The position numbers and the translations under genes are program-made. The notes beneath the pieces were generated by a model. It did no database searches and was not told where the DNA came from. It saw only the letters and a list, made by a program, of their open reading frames with translations. DNA of 64,000 nt from Mucilaginibacter mallensis (GTDB taxonomy: Bacteria; Bacteroidota; Bacteroidia; Sphingobacteriales; Sphingobacteriaceae): assembly GCF_900105165.1 (NCBI RefSeq), contig NZ_LT629740.1, forward strand, positions 5,518,001 through 5,582,000. The letters are read 5' to 3'. This document shows positions 7,327-15,679 of this stretch, piece by piece (position 1 is the first letter of the stretch; each line of letters opens with the position of its first letter).

Positions 7327-7902
7327 ATGACTAAAGACTCTAGACTAAAGACTCCCGACTTGGTTCGCTGCCACTGGCCCGGAAATGATGAATTATACAT
7401 CAAGTACCACGACGAAGAATGGGGTAAAACAACCCATGATGACAAAATACTATTCGAGTTTTTAACGCTGGAATCAGCACAGGCAGGGTTAAGCTGGATA
7501 ACCATTTTGCGCCGCCGCGAAAACTACCGTAAGGCATATGCTGATTTTGATGTGCAAAAAGTAGCCGCTTTTAATGATGAAGATGTAGCGCGTTTGCTAA
7601 ATGATGAGGGCATTATCCGCAACCGGTTAAAAGTCGCATCATCCATCAGCAACGCCAAGCTATTTATAGATATTCAGAAAGAATTCGGTTCATTTGATAA
7701 ATACCTGTACAGTTTTATGCCCGATGGCAAGCCGATTAATAATACATCAGGTTCGCTTCCGGCAAGCACACCTATTTCTGATGCCATCAGCAAGGACATG
7801 AAAAAACGGGGTTTCAAATTTTTCGGTACTACCATTTGCTACGCGCATATGCAGGCTACAGGTATGGTGAATGACCATATACCGGGATGCTCATTTAAAT
7901 AG
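7327..7902 (+). CDS. tag: DNA-3-methyladenine glycosylase I
   Basis: Tag excises 3-methyladenine from alkylated DNA. The zinc-snap residues can be placed at C15, H28, H184 and C188; the core motifs QAGLSWITILRRRENYR and KKRGFKFFGTTICYAHMQATG are intact. Family members usually begin close to the first Cys (M-x-RCxW), whereas this one has an extra 13 residues, MTKDSRLKTPDLV, most of it encoded by an inverted-repeat arm (7329-7355). No in-frame ATG lies nearer to C15, so the extension is probably real, though GTG/TTG starts at 7360-7363 (DLV/LV region) are possible. The upstream stop codon (7323-7325) is one base away. Confidence 0.92.
   Translation: MTKDSRLKTPDLVRCHWPGNDELYIKYHDEEWGKTTHDDKILFEFLTLESAQAGLSWITILRRRENYRKAYADFDVQKVAAFNDEDVARLLNDEGIIRNRLKVASSISNAKLFIDIQKEFGSFDKYLYSFMPDGKPINNTSGSLPASTPISDAISKDMKKRGFKFFGTTICYAHMQATGMVNDHIPGCSFK
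7329..7355. repeat. Right inverted-repeat arm flanking the S23 gene, inside the start of tag
   Basis: GACTAAAGACT appears here, then again shifted by about 14 bp, giving a quasi-tandem arm. It is the partner of 6932-6958 and encodes the N-terminal extension of Tag. Confidence 0.6.
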
Positions 7903-7907
7903 CCCAT

Positions 7908-8011
7908 TGTCATCCTGAGCGATAGCGAAGGATCTATTATAAAAGCGCCAGGAAAACAGACTTCTTGGTATGGAATGCGGGAAGGTTCTTCGCTATCGCT
8001 CAGAATGACAA
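7908..8011. repeat. 104-bp hairpin repeat, family A copy 1
   Basis: The element begins TTGTCATCCTGAGCGATAGC and ends with its near reverse complement (CGCTATCGCTCAGAATGACAA). The interior word GGTATGGAATGCGG is shared with the copy at 15121, so the whole 104-bp unit is the repeated entity, not just the ends. It lies in the gap after tag. Confidence 0.9.
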
Positions 8012-8050
8012 ATCGGTGAATTGATAATTACTGTTAATCAACATAAATCG

Positions 8051-8058
8051 TATTTTTG
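8051..8058 (+). promoter_or_regulatory. TAnnTTTG element upstream of polA
   Basis: TATTTTTG fits the Bacteroidota -7 consensus, giving a leader of about 65-70 nt before polA. That leader contains two copies of AATCGGTG (8090 and 8111). Confidence 0.4.
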
Positions 8059-8130
8059 AAACACAGCTTTTGAATGTAAGCACCCTATAAATCGGTGAAA
8101 TCATTTTTAAAATCGGTGTAATTATATATC

Positions 8131-10947
8131 ATGAAAAAACTATTTCTTTTGGATGGCATGGCCCTTATTTACCGGGCGCATTTTGCATTGAGTAAAACTC
8201 CGCGCTTTACTTCGGCCGGGTTAAATACATCGGCGGTTATGGGTTTCACCAATACCCTGCTTGAGGTACTGAAAAAAGAAAAGCCAACACATATGGCCGT
8301 GGTATTTGATACCGAAGCCCCTACTGAGCGCCATACCGAATACGAAAAATATAAGGCTCACCGGGAATCTATGCCCGAGGACCTGTCAAAAGCCCTTCCC
8401 TACATTTTTAAAGTAGTGCTGGGCTTTAATATACCGCTTATCACCTCCGATGGTTATGAGGCTGATGATATCATCGGCACCCTTGCCAAAAAAGCAGAGA
8501 AAGAGGGCTACCAGGTTTATTGCATGACCCCCGATAAGGATTTTGCACAACTGGTATCGCCCAATATCCATATTTACAAACCCGCGCGTATGGGTAACGA
8601 GATGGAAATACTGGGTGTAAAGGAAGTGCTGGCCAAATGGGAAATTGAGCGCGTTGAGCAGGTTATAGATATCCTGGGTTTATGGGGTGATGCTGTGGAT
8701 GGTATCCCAGGGATCCCCGGTGTTGGTGAAAAAACCGCTAAGCTGCTGATCAAACAATATGGCTCGGTTGAGGAGATCATTAATCATAGTCATGAGTTAA
8801 AAGGTAAGCTGCGCGAAAACGTAGAGAACTTTGCTGAGCAGGGCTTAATGTCGAAACGGCTGGCAACCATCAATCTGAATGTACCGGTTGAGCTGGATGA
8901 GGCAGGACTGGAAATGTGCGCGCCAAGTAAGGATCTGCTGGAGCCGTTGTTTGCTGAGCTGGAGTTCCGTACTTTGGGTAAACGTGTATTTGGCGATGAT
9001 TTCAGCATTACCGAAATGAAATCGGTATCCATCCAAACCGATCTGTTTGGTAACCCGGTTGCCAGCGGCCGCACCACTATGACGGTTGATGTGGAAGATA
9101 TTGCCGAGCCCGTACCATCATTGTTTTCGCCATCCAAAAATATTGATAACGTACCGCATACCTATCATTTAGCGGATACCGTTGAAAAACGTAGCGAGCT
9201 GATCGCCATACTTAAACAGCAAAAAAGTATTTGTTTTGATACCGAAACTACCGGTACTGATGCTAATAATTGTGAACTTGTGGGCTTATCATTCGCAGTA
9301 AAAGCGGGCGAAGCCTGGTACGTGCCGGTCCCTGTCGACCAGGAGCAAACAAAAGTTATAGTAAAAGAATTTAAGGGGGTTTTTGAAGATGCCGCCATTG
9401 GCAAAACCGGACAGAATATAAAATTTGATATACTGATATTGAAGTGGTACGATGTACAGGTAAAAGGCGACCTTTTTGATACCATGATGGCGCATTATGT
9501 GATCGATCCGGATACCCGCCATGGCATGGATATCCTGTCGGAAAATTACTTGGGCTACTCTCCTGTTTCCATCACCACGCTTATTGGTGCAAAGGGCAAA
9601 AACCAGGGTAATATGCGCGATGTGGAAATAGAAAAAATCAAGGAATACGCCGCTGAGGATGCCGATATTACCCTGCAACTGAAAACTGTTTTTGAACCGA
9701 AACTGAAGGAGGTGGAAGCAGAAAAGCTGGTCCACGAAATTGAGAACCCTTTGATATATGTATTGGCTGATATTGAATTTGAGGGTGTTAAGATAGACCA
9801 TTTCACGCTCCAGGATTTTTCAAAAGACCTGGAAACGGATATAGGCAAGCTGGAAAAAACGGTTTATGAAAAGGCAGGTGTTCGTTTCAACATTGCATCG
9901 CCAAAGCAATTGGGCGAGGTGCTTTTTGAAAAACTAATGCTCGACCCTAAAGCTAAGAAAACCAAAACAGGCCAATACCAAACAGGTGAAGATGTTTTAT
10001 TAAACCTTGCAGCCAAAAGCGATATCGTGCGTGATATATTGGATTACCGTCAGCTGCAAAAATTAAAATCGACCTATGTTGATGCCTTACCGCAAATGGT
10101 TAATCCTAAAACCGGGCGTGTGCATACCTCCTACAACCAGGCGGTGGCTGCAACCGGGCGTTTAAGCTCAACTAACCCTAATCTGCAAAATATCCCTATT
10201 CGCACTGAACGTGGCCGTGAGGTACGTAAAGCATTCATCCCGCGTGATGCCGGGCATACCATTGTTTCTGCGGATTATTCGCAGATAGAGCTGCGTATTA
10301 TTGCTGAGATCAGCCGCGATGAAAACATGATGGAGGCTTTTGTAAAAAATCTTGATATCCACACCGCAACCGCTGCCAACGTGTATGGTATTGCTTTGGA
10401 CGAAGTGACCAGTACACAGCGCCGCAATGCTAAAGCGGTAAACTTTGGTATTATCTATGGGCAGTCGGCATTTGGATTGTCACAGAATTTAGGCATCCCA
10501 CGTAAGGAAGCTGCCGAGATCATTGAAAACTATTTTGCCCAATACCCCGGCATTAAAAGATACATGACCGATACCATGAACTTTGCCCGCGAAAATGGTT
10601 ATGTATGCACGCTGATGGGCAGGCGCAGGTACCTGCGTGATATTAACTCGGCCAATGCTACCGTGCGTGGCTTTGCTGAGCGAAATGCCATTAACGCGCC
10701 GATACAAGGCTCAGCGGCTGATATGATCAAGATAGCGATGATCAACATTCACCGTGAATTTTTAGCCCAGAAACTGGATGCCCGCATGACCATGCAGGTG
10801 CATGATGAGTTGGTTTTTGATGTGCCGCATGATGAAGTGGAAATTGTAAAACCCATCATTATGCACAACATGAAAAACGCCATTAAAACCGAGGTGCCTA
10901 TTATGGTGGAGATCGGCACTGGATTGAATTGGCTGGAAGCGCATTGA
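8131..10947 (+). CDS. polA: DNA polymerase I
   Basis: At 938 residues this is a full three-domain Pol I for Okazaki fragment processing and excision repair. Residues 1-290 form the 5'-3' exonuclease (ADDIIGTLAKKAEKEG, GIPGVGEKTAKLLI). The 3'-5' proofreading domain keeps its motifs: FDTETTG, GQNIKFD and YAAEDAD. The polymerase core has motif A SADYSQIELRI, motif B RRNAKAVNFGIIYGQS and motif C MQVHDELVFDV. Proofreading should therefore be active, unlike in Taq. It is monocistronic, with a repeat element before it and a 474-bp gap after it. Confidence 0.98.
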   Translation: MKKLFLLDGMALIYRAHFALSKTPRFTSAGLNTSAVMGFTNTLLEVLKKEKPTHMAVVFDTEAPTERHTEYEKYKAHRESMPEDLSKALPYIFKVVLGFNIPLITSDGYEADDIIGTLAKKAEKEGYQVYCMTPDKDFAQLVSPNIHIYKPARMGNEMEILGVKEVLAKWEIERVEQVIDILGLWGDAVDGIPGIPGVGEKTAKLLIKQYGSVEEIINHSHELKGKLRENVENFAEQGLMSKRLATINLNVPVELDEAGLEMCAPSKDLLEPLFAELEFRTLGKRVFGDDFSITEMKSVSIQTDLFGNPVASGRTTMTVDVEDIAEPVPSLFSPSKNIDNVPHTYHLADTVEKRSELIAILKQQKSICFDTETTGTDANNCELVGLSFAVKAGEAWYVPVPVDQEQTKVIVKEFKGVFEDAAIGKTGQNIKFDILILKWYDVQVKGDLFDTMMAHYVIDPDTRHGMDILSENYLGYSPVSITTLIGAKGKNQGNMRDVEIEKIKEYAAEDADITLQLKTVFEPKLKEVEAEKLVHEIENPLIYVLADIEFEGVKIDHFTLQDFSKDLETDIGKLEKTVYEKAGVRFNIASPKQLGEVLFEKLMLDPKAKKTKTGQYQTGEDVLLNLAAKSDIVRDILDYRQLQKLKSTYVDALPQMVNPKTGRVHTSYNQAVAATGRLSSTNPNLQNIPIRTERGREVRKAFIPRDAGHTIVSADYSQIELRIIAEISRDENMMEAFVKNLDIHTATAANVYGIALDEVTSTQRRNAKAVNFGIIYGQSAFGLSQNLGIPRKEAAEIIENYFAQYPGIKRYMTDTMNFARENGYVCTLMGRRRYLRDINSANATVRGFAERNAINAPIQGSAADMIKIAMINIHREFLAQKLDARMTMQVHDELVFDVPHDEVEIVKPIIMHNMKNAIKTEVPIMVEIGTGLNWLEAH

Positions 10948-10961
10948 TTTGTTTGATAGTT

Positions 10962-11107
10962 TGGCTAAAGCCAGACCTGTGTGACTCTTTATCCATTGGC
11001 TTAAGCCAACGGCAATGAATTCGGGAAGAAATATTAAATCGATACCATATTCATTGCCGTCCCATTTATGGGGCGGATAGATAAATACCAAAATCCGGCT
11101 TTAGCCA
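10962..11107. repeat. Nested inverted repeat in the polA-glgA gap (family I)
   Basis: Outer arms TGGCTAAAGCC (10962-10972) and GGCTTTAGCCA (11097-11107) are perfect, and inner arms GGCAATGA (11011-11018) and TCATTGCC (11051-11058) are nested inside. TTGGCTTAAGCCAA at 10997-11010 is itself palindromic. The rest of the 10948-11421 gap is AT-rich, with no convincing gene; it must hold the glgA promoter (near-match TAATCTTTG at about 11388). Confidence 0.75.
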
Positions 11108-11421
11108 CAAATTGCCATTACACCTCATTAATTTTTAGTAGCGCCTTGCATAAAAAAGCAGCGGGATTATTAGAAGTGCAATTAATTAGGAGTTTTTAAG
11201 CTGCTTTTTAAGAATAACCCATCTAATCTTTTAAAAAGTCGATATAAATTAAAAGTGGACATCAAAAGTTACGATAGCTTTTTGGTGTAAATCTTTCAAA
11301 AAGAAACCGAAAATCTTATTAACATTTTTACAATCGTTCCGCTAAATTTCAAAAACTATATTAATCATTACAGGTTTCTCTTTTAGTAATCTTTGCTTAA
11401 ATTGAGCCAATATAATCCTGA

Positions 11422-12846
11422 ATGAGAGTTTATCACCTAAGTGCCGAATGTTACCCCGTGGCCAAAGTTGGAGGCCTTGCTGATGTGGTTGGCGCGTTGC
11501 CAAAATATCAGAAATTGTTAGGTATTGACGCTGCTGTTGTAATGCCTTTTTACGACCGTAAATTTACCCGCGAAAACAAATTTGATGTGGTATTTAGCGC
11601 TGTAACCTTATTGGATACGCGCCGCCTTTATTTTGAGGTATTAAAGGAAAGCACCAATAAGCTGGGCTTCGATCTTTACCTGATCAGGATCCCCGGCTTG
11701 CTCGACCGCGAAGAAGTTTACATGTACCCGGATGAAAGGGATCAGTTTATGGCCTTTCAGCTGGCGTTTTTGGATTGGATAAGTTATTCACAGCAATCGC
11801 CGGATATTATACATTGTCACGATCATCATAATGGGCTTGTTCCGTTTTTATTATATCACTCTAAATTATACACCCGCCTTGCACATATACCAACGGTATT
11901 TACCATACATAACGGTCAATATCATGGCGTATTAGGTTGGGATAAACTTTCATACCTGCCCGAGATTGATAGGACGCAAATTGGTTTGCTGGATTGGGCC
12001 GGTGCTATTAATCCGCTTGCCGCTGCGGTAAAATGCTGCTGGAAATACACTACCGTATCCCCAAGCTATTTGCATGAGCTAACCATCAACTCAAACGGGT
12101 TGGAATACTTGTTCTATACCGAAAAAGCCAAGGGATCGGGAATTATAAACGGGATAGATACAGAAGTATGGAACCCTAAGACGGACCCCATGATCCCGAT
12201 AAATTTTACTTCGGCAAAGCTGGCGCAGGGTAAGGAAAAAAATAAAGAAGTGATCTGCGAAAAGTTCGGTTTATCGCCTGATAAGCCTATCATATCATTT
12301 ATAGGCAGGCTGGTACTTGAAAAGGGCGCCGATCTGATCTACGACTCGGTTAAAAGAAGCCTGGCCGAGTATCCTGATGGTGTTAATTTTGTGCTGTTAG
12401 GAGCAGGTGACCCGGATCTGGAAAAGGACTTTTTGGCGCTCTGGGAACTGTTCCCTGGCAAAGTTGGGGTCTTTATTGGCTATGATGAAGCGCTGGCACA
12501 TTTAATATATGCAGGTGCCGACTTTTTGTTGATGCCATCGCGTGTGGAACCCTGTGGCCTGAACCAGCTATACGCACTACGCTATGGCACCGTGCCAATA
12601 GTAAGGAGTACCGGCGGATTAAAAGATACCGTAATTGATTTTGGCGACGAAGGCGGTTACGGCATCCGTTTTAATGATATAACAGTTAGTGATATTTGCT
12701 ATTCGGTTAGTCGCGCGGTAGCTTTATATCAGAATAAAAAGCACATGCAGTTGTTGCGCAAACGTATGATGGACCTTGATTTTTCATGGGACAGATCGGC
12801 CAAAGAATACATTACCCTTTATGAAAGTTTAAAACCAGTAATATGA
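11422..12846 (+). CDS. glgA: Glycogen synthase
   Basis: The protein (474 aa) is a GT5 ADP-glucose:glucan glucosyltransferase. The ADP-glucose-binding KVGGLADVVGALP lies at about residues 15-27 and the C-terminal GT-B domain has SFIGRLVLEKGADL and MPSRVEPCGLNQLYALRYGTVPIV, which includes the conserved Glu-Pro-Cys-Gly. It overlaps glgC by 4 bp (ATGA), so storage-polymer synthesis and its ADP-glucose supply are translationally coupled. The long AT-rich leader suggests its own promoter. Confidence 0.95.
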   Translation: MRVYHLSAECYPVAKVGGLADVVGALPKYQKLLGIDAAVVMPFYDRKFTRENKFDVVFSAVTLLDTRRLYFEVLKESTNKLGFDLYLIRIPGLLDREEVYMYPDERDQFMAFQLAFLDWISYSQQSPDIIHCHDHHNGLVPFLLYHSKLYTRLAHIPTVFTIHNGQYHGVLGWDKLSYLPEIDRTQIGLLDWAGAINPLAAAVKCCWKYTTVSPSYLHELTINSNGLEYLFYTEKAKGSGIINGIDTEVWNPKTDPMIPINFTSAKLAQGKEKNKEVICEKFGLSPDKPIISFIGRLVLEKGADLIYDSVKRSLAEYPDGVNFVLLGAGDPDLEKDFLALWELFPGKVGVFIGYDEALAHLIYAGADFLLMPSRVEPCGLNQLYALRYGTVPIVRSTGGLKDTVIDFGDEGGYGIRFNDITVSDICYSVSRAVALYQNKKHMQLLRKRMMDLDFSWDRSAKEYITLYESLKPVI

Positions 12847-14105
12847 CCTCAAAAGTAATTTGCATTGTACTTGGCGGTGGCCAGGGAAGCCGCCTATCCC
12901 CGCTTACCGCAACACGTTCAAAACCGGCAGTGCCAATTGCCGGTAAATACCGTTTAGTTGATATCCCTATCTCAAACTGCCTGCATTCGGGTATAACGCG
13001 TATTTATGTGTTAACGCAATTTAACTCAGCTTCGTTAAATAAGCACATTAAAAATACATACCATTTCAGCAGTTTCAGCGAAGCTTTTGTTGATATACTG
13101 GCGGCGGAGCAAACGCCAACCAGCGGCTCATGGTACCAGGGTACGGCCGATGCAGTGCGCCAGAGCTTGCACCATTTAGCCGTGCATGAATTTGATTATG
13201 TGCTGATCCTATCGGGCGACCAGCTATACCAGATGGATTTTGAGCAGATGATAGAAAATCACATTAAAGCTGATGCAGAAATATCAATTGCCACTATACC
13301 TGTACATGCCAATGATGTACCCGGCTTCGGTATATTAAAAACCGATGCAGATAACCTGGTTACCGCTTTTGTTGAAAAGCCTAAAACGAATTTTGAAAAC
13401 TGGGCATCAGAAGTAAGTGACGAGATGGCCAGCCAGGGCAGGTATTACCTGGCATCAATGGGTATATACATCTTTAACCGCTCTGTTTTATACACGTTGC
13501 TGCAAGGTAATGAGCGTACGGATTTTGGTAAGGAGATCATCCCGCAATCTATTGACAGTCATAAAGTATTAAGCTATCAGTACGAGGGTTACTGGACAGA
13601 TATTGGTACTATACCATCGTTTTTTGATGCCAACTTAGGCTTAACAGATGATATTCCGCAGTTTAACCTGTTTGATAAGAACTATATATTTACCCGTGCA
13701 CGTATGCTGCCGCCATCAAAAATGAGTGGTACCCACGTTGATAAGGGTATTATAGCTGATGGCTGTATTATAAATGCCAGCCATATTACCCGCTCCATAA
13801 TTGGCATACGAACCCGCATTGGTTTTGATACCACTATTGAGAACTGCTATGTAATGGGTAGCGATAATTACCAAACCCTGGAGCAAATAGAAGAATCAAA
13901 GGTGGCAAATACGCCTATAATGGGTATTGGCGACAGGTGTACCATTAAAAATGCCATTATTGATAAAAATACTTACATCGGTAACGATGTACAGATAAAC
14001 TGTGGCGAAAAGCTGGAAGACGGTGATTATGGCACACATACCGTACAGGATGGTATAGTGGTTATAAAGAAACGCGCAATTATACCACACGGAACTATAA
14101 TTTAA
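12843..14105 (+). CDS. glgC: Glucose-1-phosphate adenylyltransferase (ADP-glucose pyrophosphorylase)
   Basis: GlgC makes ADP-glucose from ATP and glucose-1-phosphate. Residues 10-21, GGGQGSRLSPLT, are the nucleotide-binding loop, followed by KPAVPIAGKYRLVDIPISNC; VEKP and YWTDIGTI lie in the sugar-phosphate site. The C-terminal third is a left-handed beta-helix with repeated hexapeptides (GIIADGCIINASHI). At 420 residues it has the normal size. It pairs with glgA in a two-gene operon; no branching enzyme or phosphorylase is present in this window. Confidence 0.96.
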   Translation: MTSKVICIVLGGGQGSRLSPLTATRSKPAVPIAGKYRLVDIPISNCLHSGITRIYVLTQFNSASLNKHIKNTYHFSSFSEAFVDILAAEQTPTSGSWYQGTADAVRQSLHHLAVHEFDYVLILSGDQLYQMDFEQMIENHIKADAEISIATIPVHANDVPGFGILKTDADNLVTAFVEKPKTNFENWASEVSDEMASQGRYYLASMGIYIFNRSVLYTLLQGNERTDFGKEIIPQSIDSHKVLSYQYEGYWTDIGTIPSFFDANLGLTDDIPQFNLFDKNYIFTRARMLPPSKMSGTHVDKGIIADGCIINASHITRSIIGIRTRIGFDTTIENCYVMGSDNYQTLEQIEESKVANTPIMGIGDRCTIKNAIIDKNTYIGNDVQINCGEKLEDGDYGTHTVQDGIVVIKKRAIIPHGTII

Positions 14106-14182
14106 TTAATTATAAGATAATTTAAAACAATCTGGAGTTAAATTTCTTTTTATAGTATACACACACTATAAAATTGAAAACT

Positions 14183-14371
14183 ATGAGAAAGTTATGTTGT
14201 ATGATTGCCTTAGCAGCAATATCATTTGGAAGTGTTTATGCGGCGGCAGTGCCAGCACCGGTTAAAGCTATGCAAGTGGATACTACCAAAGTGAAAAAGA
14301 AGAAGGATAAGACTAAAGTAAAAATGAAGGATACTACAAAGATGAAGAAGGATACAACGAAGAAAATGTAG
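14183..14371 (+). CDS. Small exported Lys/Thr-rich protein
   Basis: A signal peptide (MRKLCCMIALAAISFGSVYAA) is followed by a mature tail of about 40 residues made of repeats like DTTKVKKKKDKTKVKMKDTTKMKKDTTKK. The ATG at 14183 gives a better signal peptide than the in-frame TTG at 14174. The codon runs (aaa/aag/act) and near-absence of other residues mark it as low complexity. A strong terminator follows. Similar small KDTTK-rich exported peptides occur in Sphingobacteriaceae; the function is unknown, possibly polyanion or envelope binding. Confidence 0.7.
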   Translation: MRKLCCMIALAAISFGSVYAAAVPAPVKAMQVDTTKVKKKKDKTKVKMKDTTKMKKDTTKKM

Positions 14372-14376
14372 TATCA

Positions 14377-14410
14377 CAAAAAAGCCCTCCGGAGCACGGA
14401 GGGCTTTTTT
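14377..14410. terminator. Bidirectional intrinsic terminator
   Basis: GCCCTCCG and CGGAGGGC form a GC-rich stem with loop GAGCA, bordered by A6 on the left and T6 on the right. It separates two convergent genes (14371 end and 14413 end) and can serve both. Confidence 0.92.
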
Positions 14411-14412
14411 AT

Positions 14413-15090
14413 TTACAGGGTAATAGTTTCGCCTATTGCAGGCAGTTTTAAGTTGAGGCCCGCTTTAATGAATTTCTCCATCACTTCCTCTTTGTTGATC
14501 TTTATTTGAGGGAAGGTATCATAATGTACACCGATCACATTTTTACAGTTGATGAAAGAGCAGCATTTAATAGCATCATCGGCACCCATGGTGTAATTAT
14601 CGCCGATTGGTAAAATAGCCCAATCCAGGTTTTCATCAGCCAATAATTTCATATCATAGGTAAGTGCAGTATCGCCAGCGAAATAGATCTTTTTACCTTC
14701 GGAGTAGATCACAAAGCCTGCAGGGTTACCTCCATAGCTGCCATCAGGCATTGAACTGGAATGTAATGCTGCGACCATTTTAACACGACCGAAATCAAAA
14801 TCAAAGCCGCCGCCAAAATTCATACCGTGTACATTTTCAACACCTTGTTTAGCAAGCCATCCTGCTATATCTGCAATACAGATAACTTTAGCGCCGCTGT
14901 TTTTCTGGATAGGAACAGCATCGGCAATATGATCGCCATGACCGTGTGATAGCAGGATATAATCAGGCTTAAGGCTGTTTACATCAATATTCTTTGCCAA
15001 TGGGTTCGGCGATATGAAAGGATCAAATAATAGTGTTTTGCCACCTGTTTCCAGATCTCCGGAAGAATGGCCGTAAAATGTAAATTTCAT
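14413..15090 (-). CDS. Metal-dependent hydrolase, UPF0173 / MBL fold
   Basis: The 225-residue metallo-beta-lactamase-fold protein has the metal motif SHGHGDH at residues 48-54 (H49, H51, D53, H54), with further ligands in the AALHSSSMPDGSYG region, AGDTALT and the C-terminal GVHYDTFP. This pattern matches UPF0173 proteins, related to UlaG lactonases. The physiological substrate is unknown. A family A repeat (15121-15224) lies in its upstream region, so the promoter must be in the roughly 30 bp between or within the repeat. Confidence 0.9.
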   Translation of the reverse strand: MKFTFYGHSSGDLETGGKTLLFDPFISPNPLAKNIDVNSLKPDYILLSHGHGDHIADAVPIQKNSGAKVICIADIAGWLAKQGVENVHGMNFGGGFDFDFGRVKMVAALHSSSMPDGSYGGNPAGFVIYSEGKKIYFAGDTALTYDMKLLADENLDWAILPIGDNYTMGADDAIKCCSFINCKNVIGVHYDTFPQIKINKEEVMEKFIKAGLNLKLPAIGETITL

Positions 15091-15120
15091 ATGTGTAGTT
15101 TTTTAGTGTCTTTTTTTTCC

Positions 15121-15224
15121 TTGTCATCCTGAGCGATAGCGAAGGATCTATTATTAAAGCGACTGGAAACCGACCGCTTGGTATGGAATGCGGAAAGGTC
15201 CTTCGCTATCGCTCAGGATGACAA
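15121..15224. repeat. 104-bp hairpin repeat, family A copy 2
   Basis: It starts TTGTCATCCTGAGCGATAGC and ends GCTATCGCTCAGGATGACAA; the two ends are perfect reverse complements for at least 20 bp. The length is identical to the copy at 7908 and the middle shares GGTATGGAATGCGG. Confidence 0.92.
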
Positions 15225-15240
15225 TTGGGGTGGTTGGGGT

Positions 15241-15546
15241 TTATTTACCGAAAAGGCCACCCAAACCGCCAAACATCTGCTGTGTCATGGCAGCCATTTC
15301 ACTCTGACTAACGTTATCAGCCTGTTCCAGGGCCTTGTTTATGGCTACTAAAAGTAATTCTTCCAGTTCCTCTTTATCAGCATCCTTAAAGAAATCAGGA
15401 TTGATATTAACGGATTGTACCACCTTGTTTGCATTGGCAACAACGGTGATCTTACCGCCTTCGGCTGAGCCGCTTACGCTAATGGCATCCAAACGTTTTT
15501 TTACCTCACCCGCCTTTTGCTGGGCTTCCATTATTTTATCAAACAT
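15241..15546 (-). CDS. YbaB/EbfC family nucleoid-associated protein
   Basis: The 101-residue protein starts MFDKIMEAQQKAGEVKKRLD and has the YbaB core GKITVVANANKVVQSVNINPDFF, with a C-terminal Gly/Met-rich tail (MTQQMFGGLGGLFGK). YbaB proteins are dimeric DNA-binding 'tweezers'. In many bacteria the gene follows dnaX, but here no dnaX or recR neighbour is present. A family D repeat lies directly upstream. Confidence 0.93.
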   Translation of the reverse strand: MFDKIMEAQQKAGEVKKRLDAISVSGSAEGGKITVVANANKVVQSVNINPDFFKDADKEELEELLLVAINKALEQADNVSQSEMAAMTQQMFGGLGGLFGK

Positions 15547-15566
15547 GGCTGTATAGTTTATTTTTG

Positions 15567-15676
15567 ATTAAGTTGGATTTGGTTGATTTAGTTTTTATTA
15601 TTTTTAATAATAAGATAAGTAAATAGCTAAAACTACTCACTCAATCAACCCAATCAACCCAATCAACCACTCACCC
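15567..15676. repeat. Family D repeat (GATTnAGTGAGTGG type), degenerate copy
   Basis: Left GGATTTGGTTGATTTAG-like sequence faces three right-hand copies of CAATCAACC and a CCACTCACCC end. Inverted, but looser than the copies at 21991 and 38922. It fills the space between two minus-strand genes. Confidence 0.6.
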
Positions 15677-15679
15677 AAT

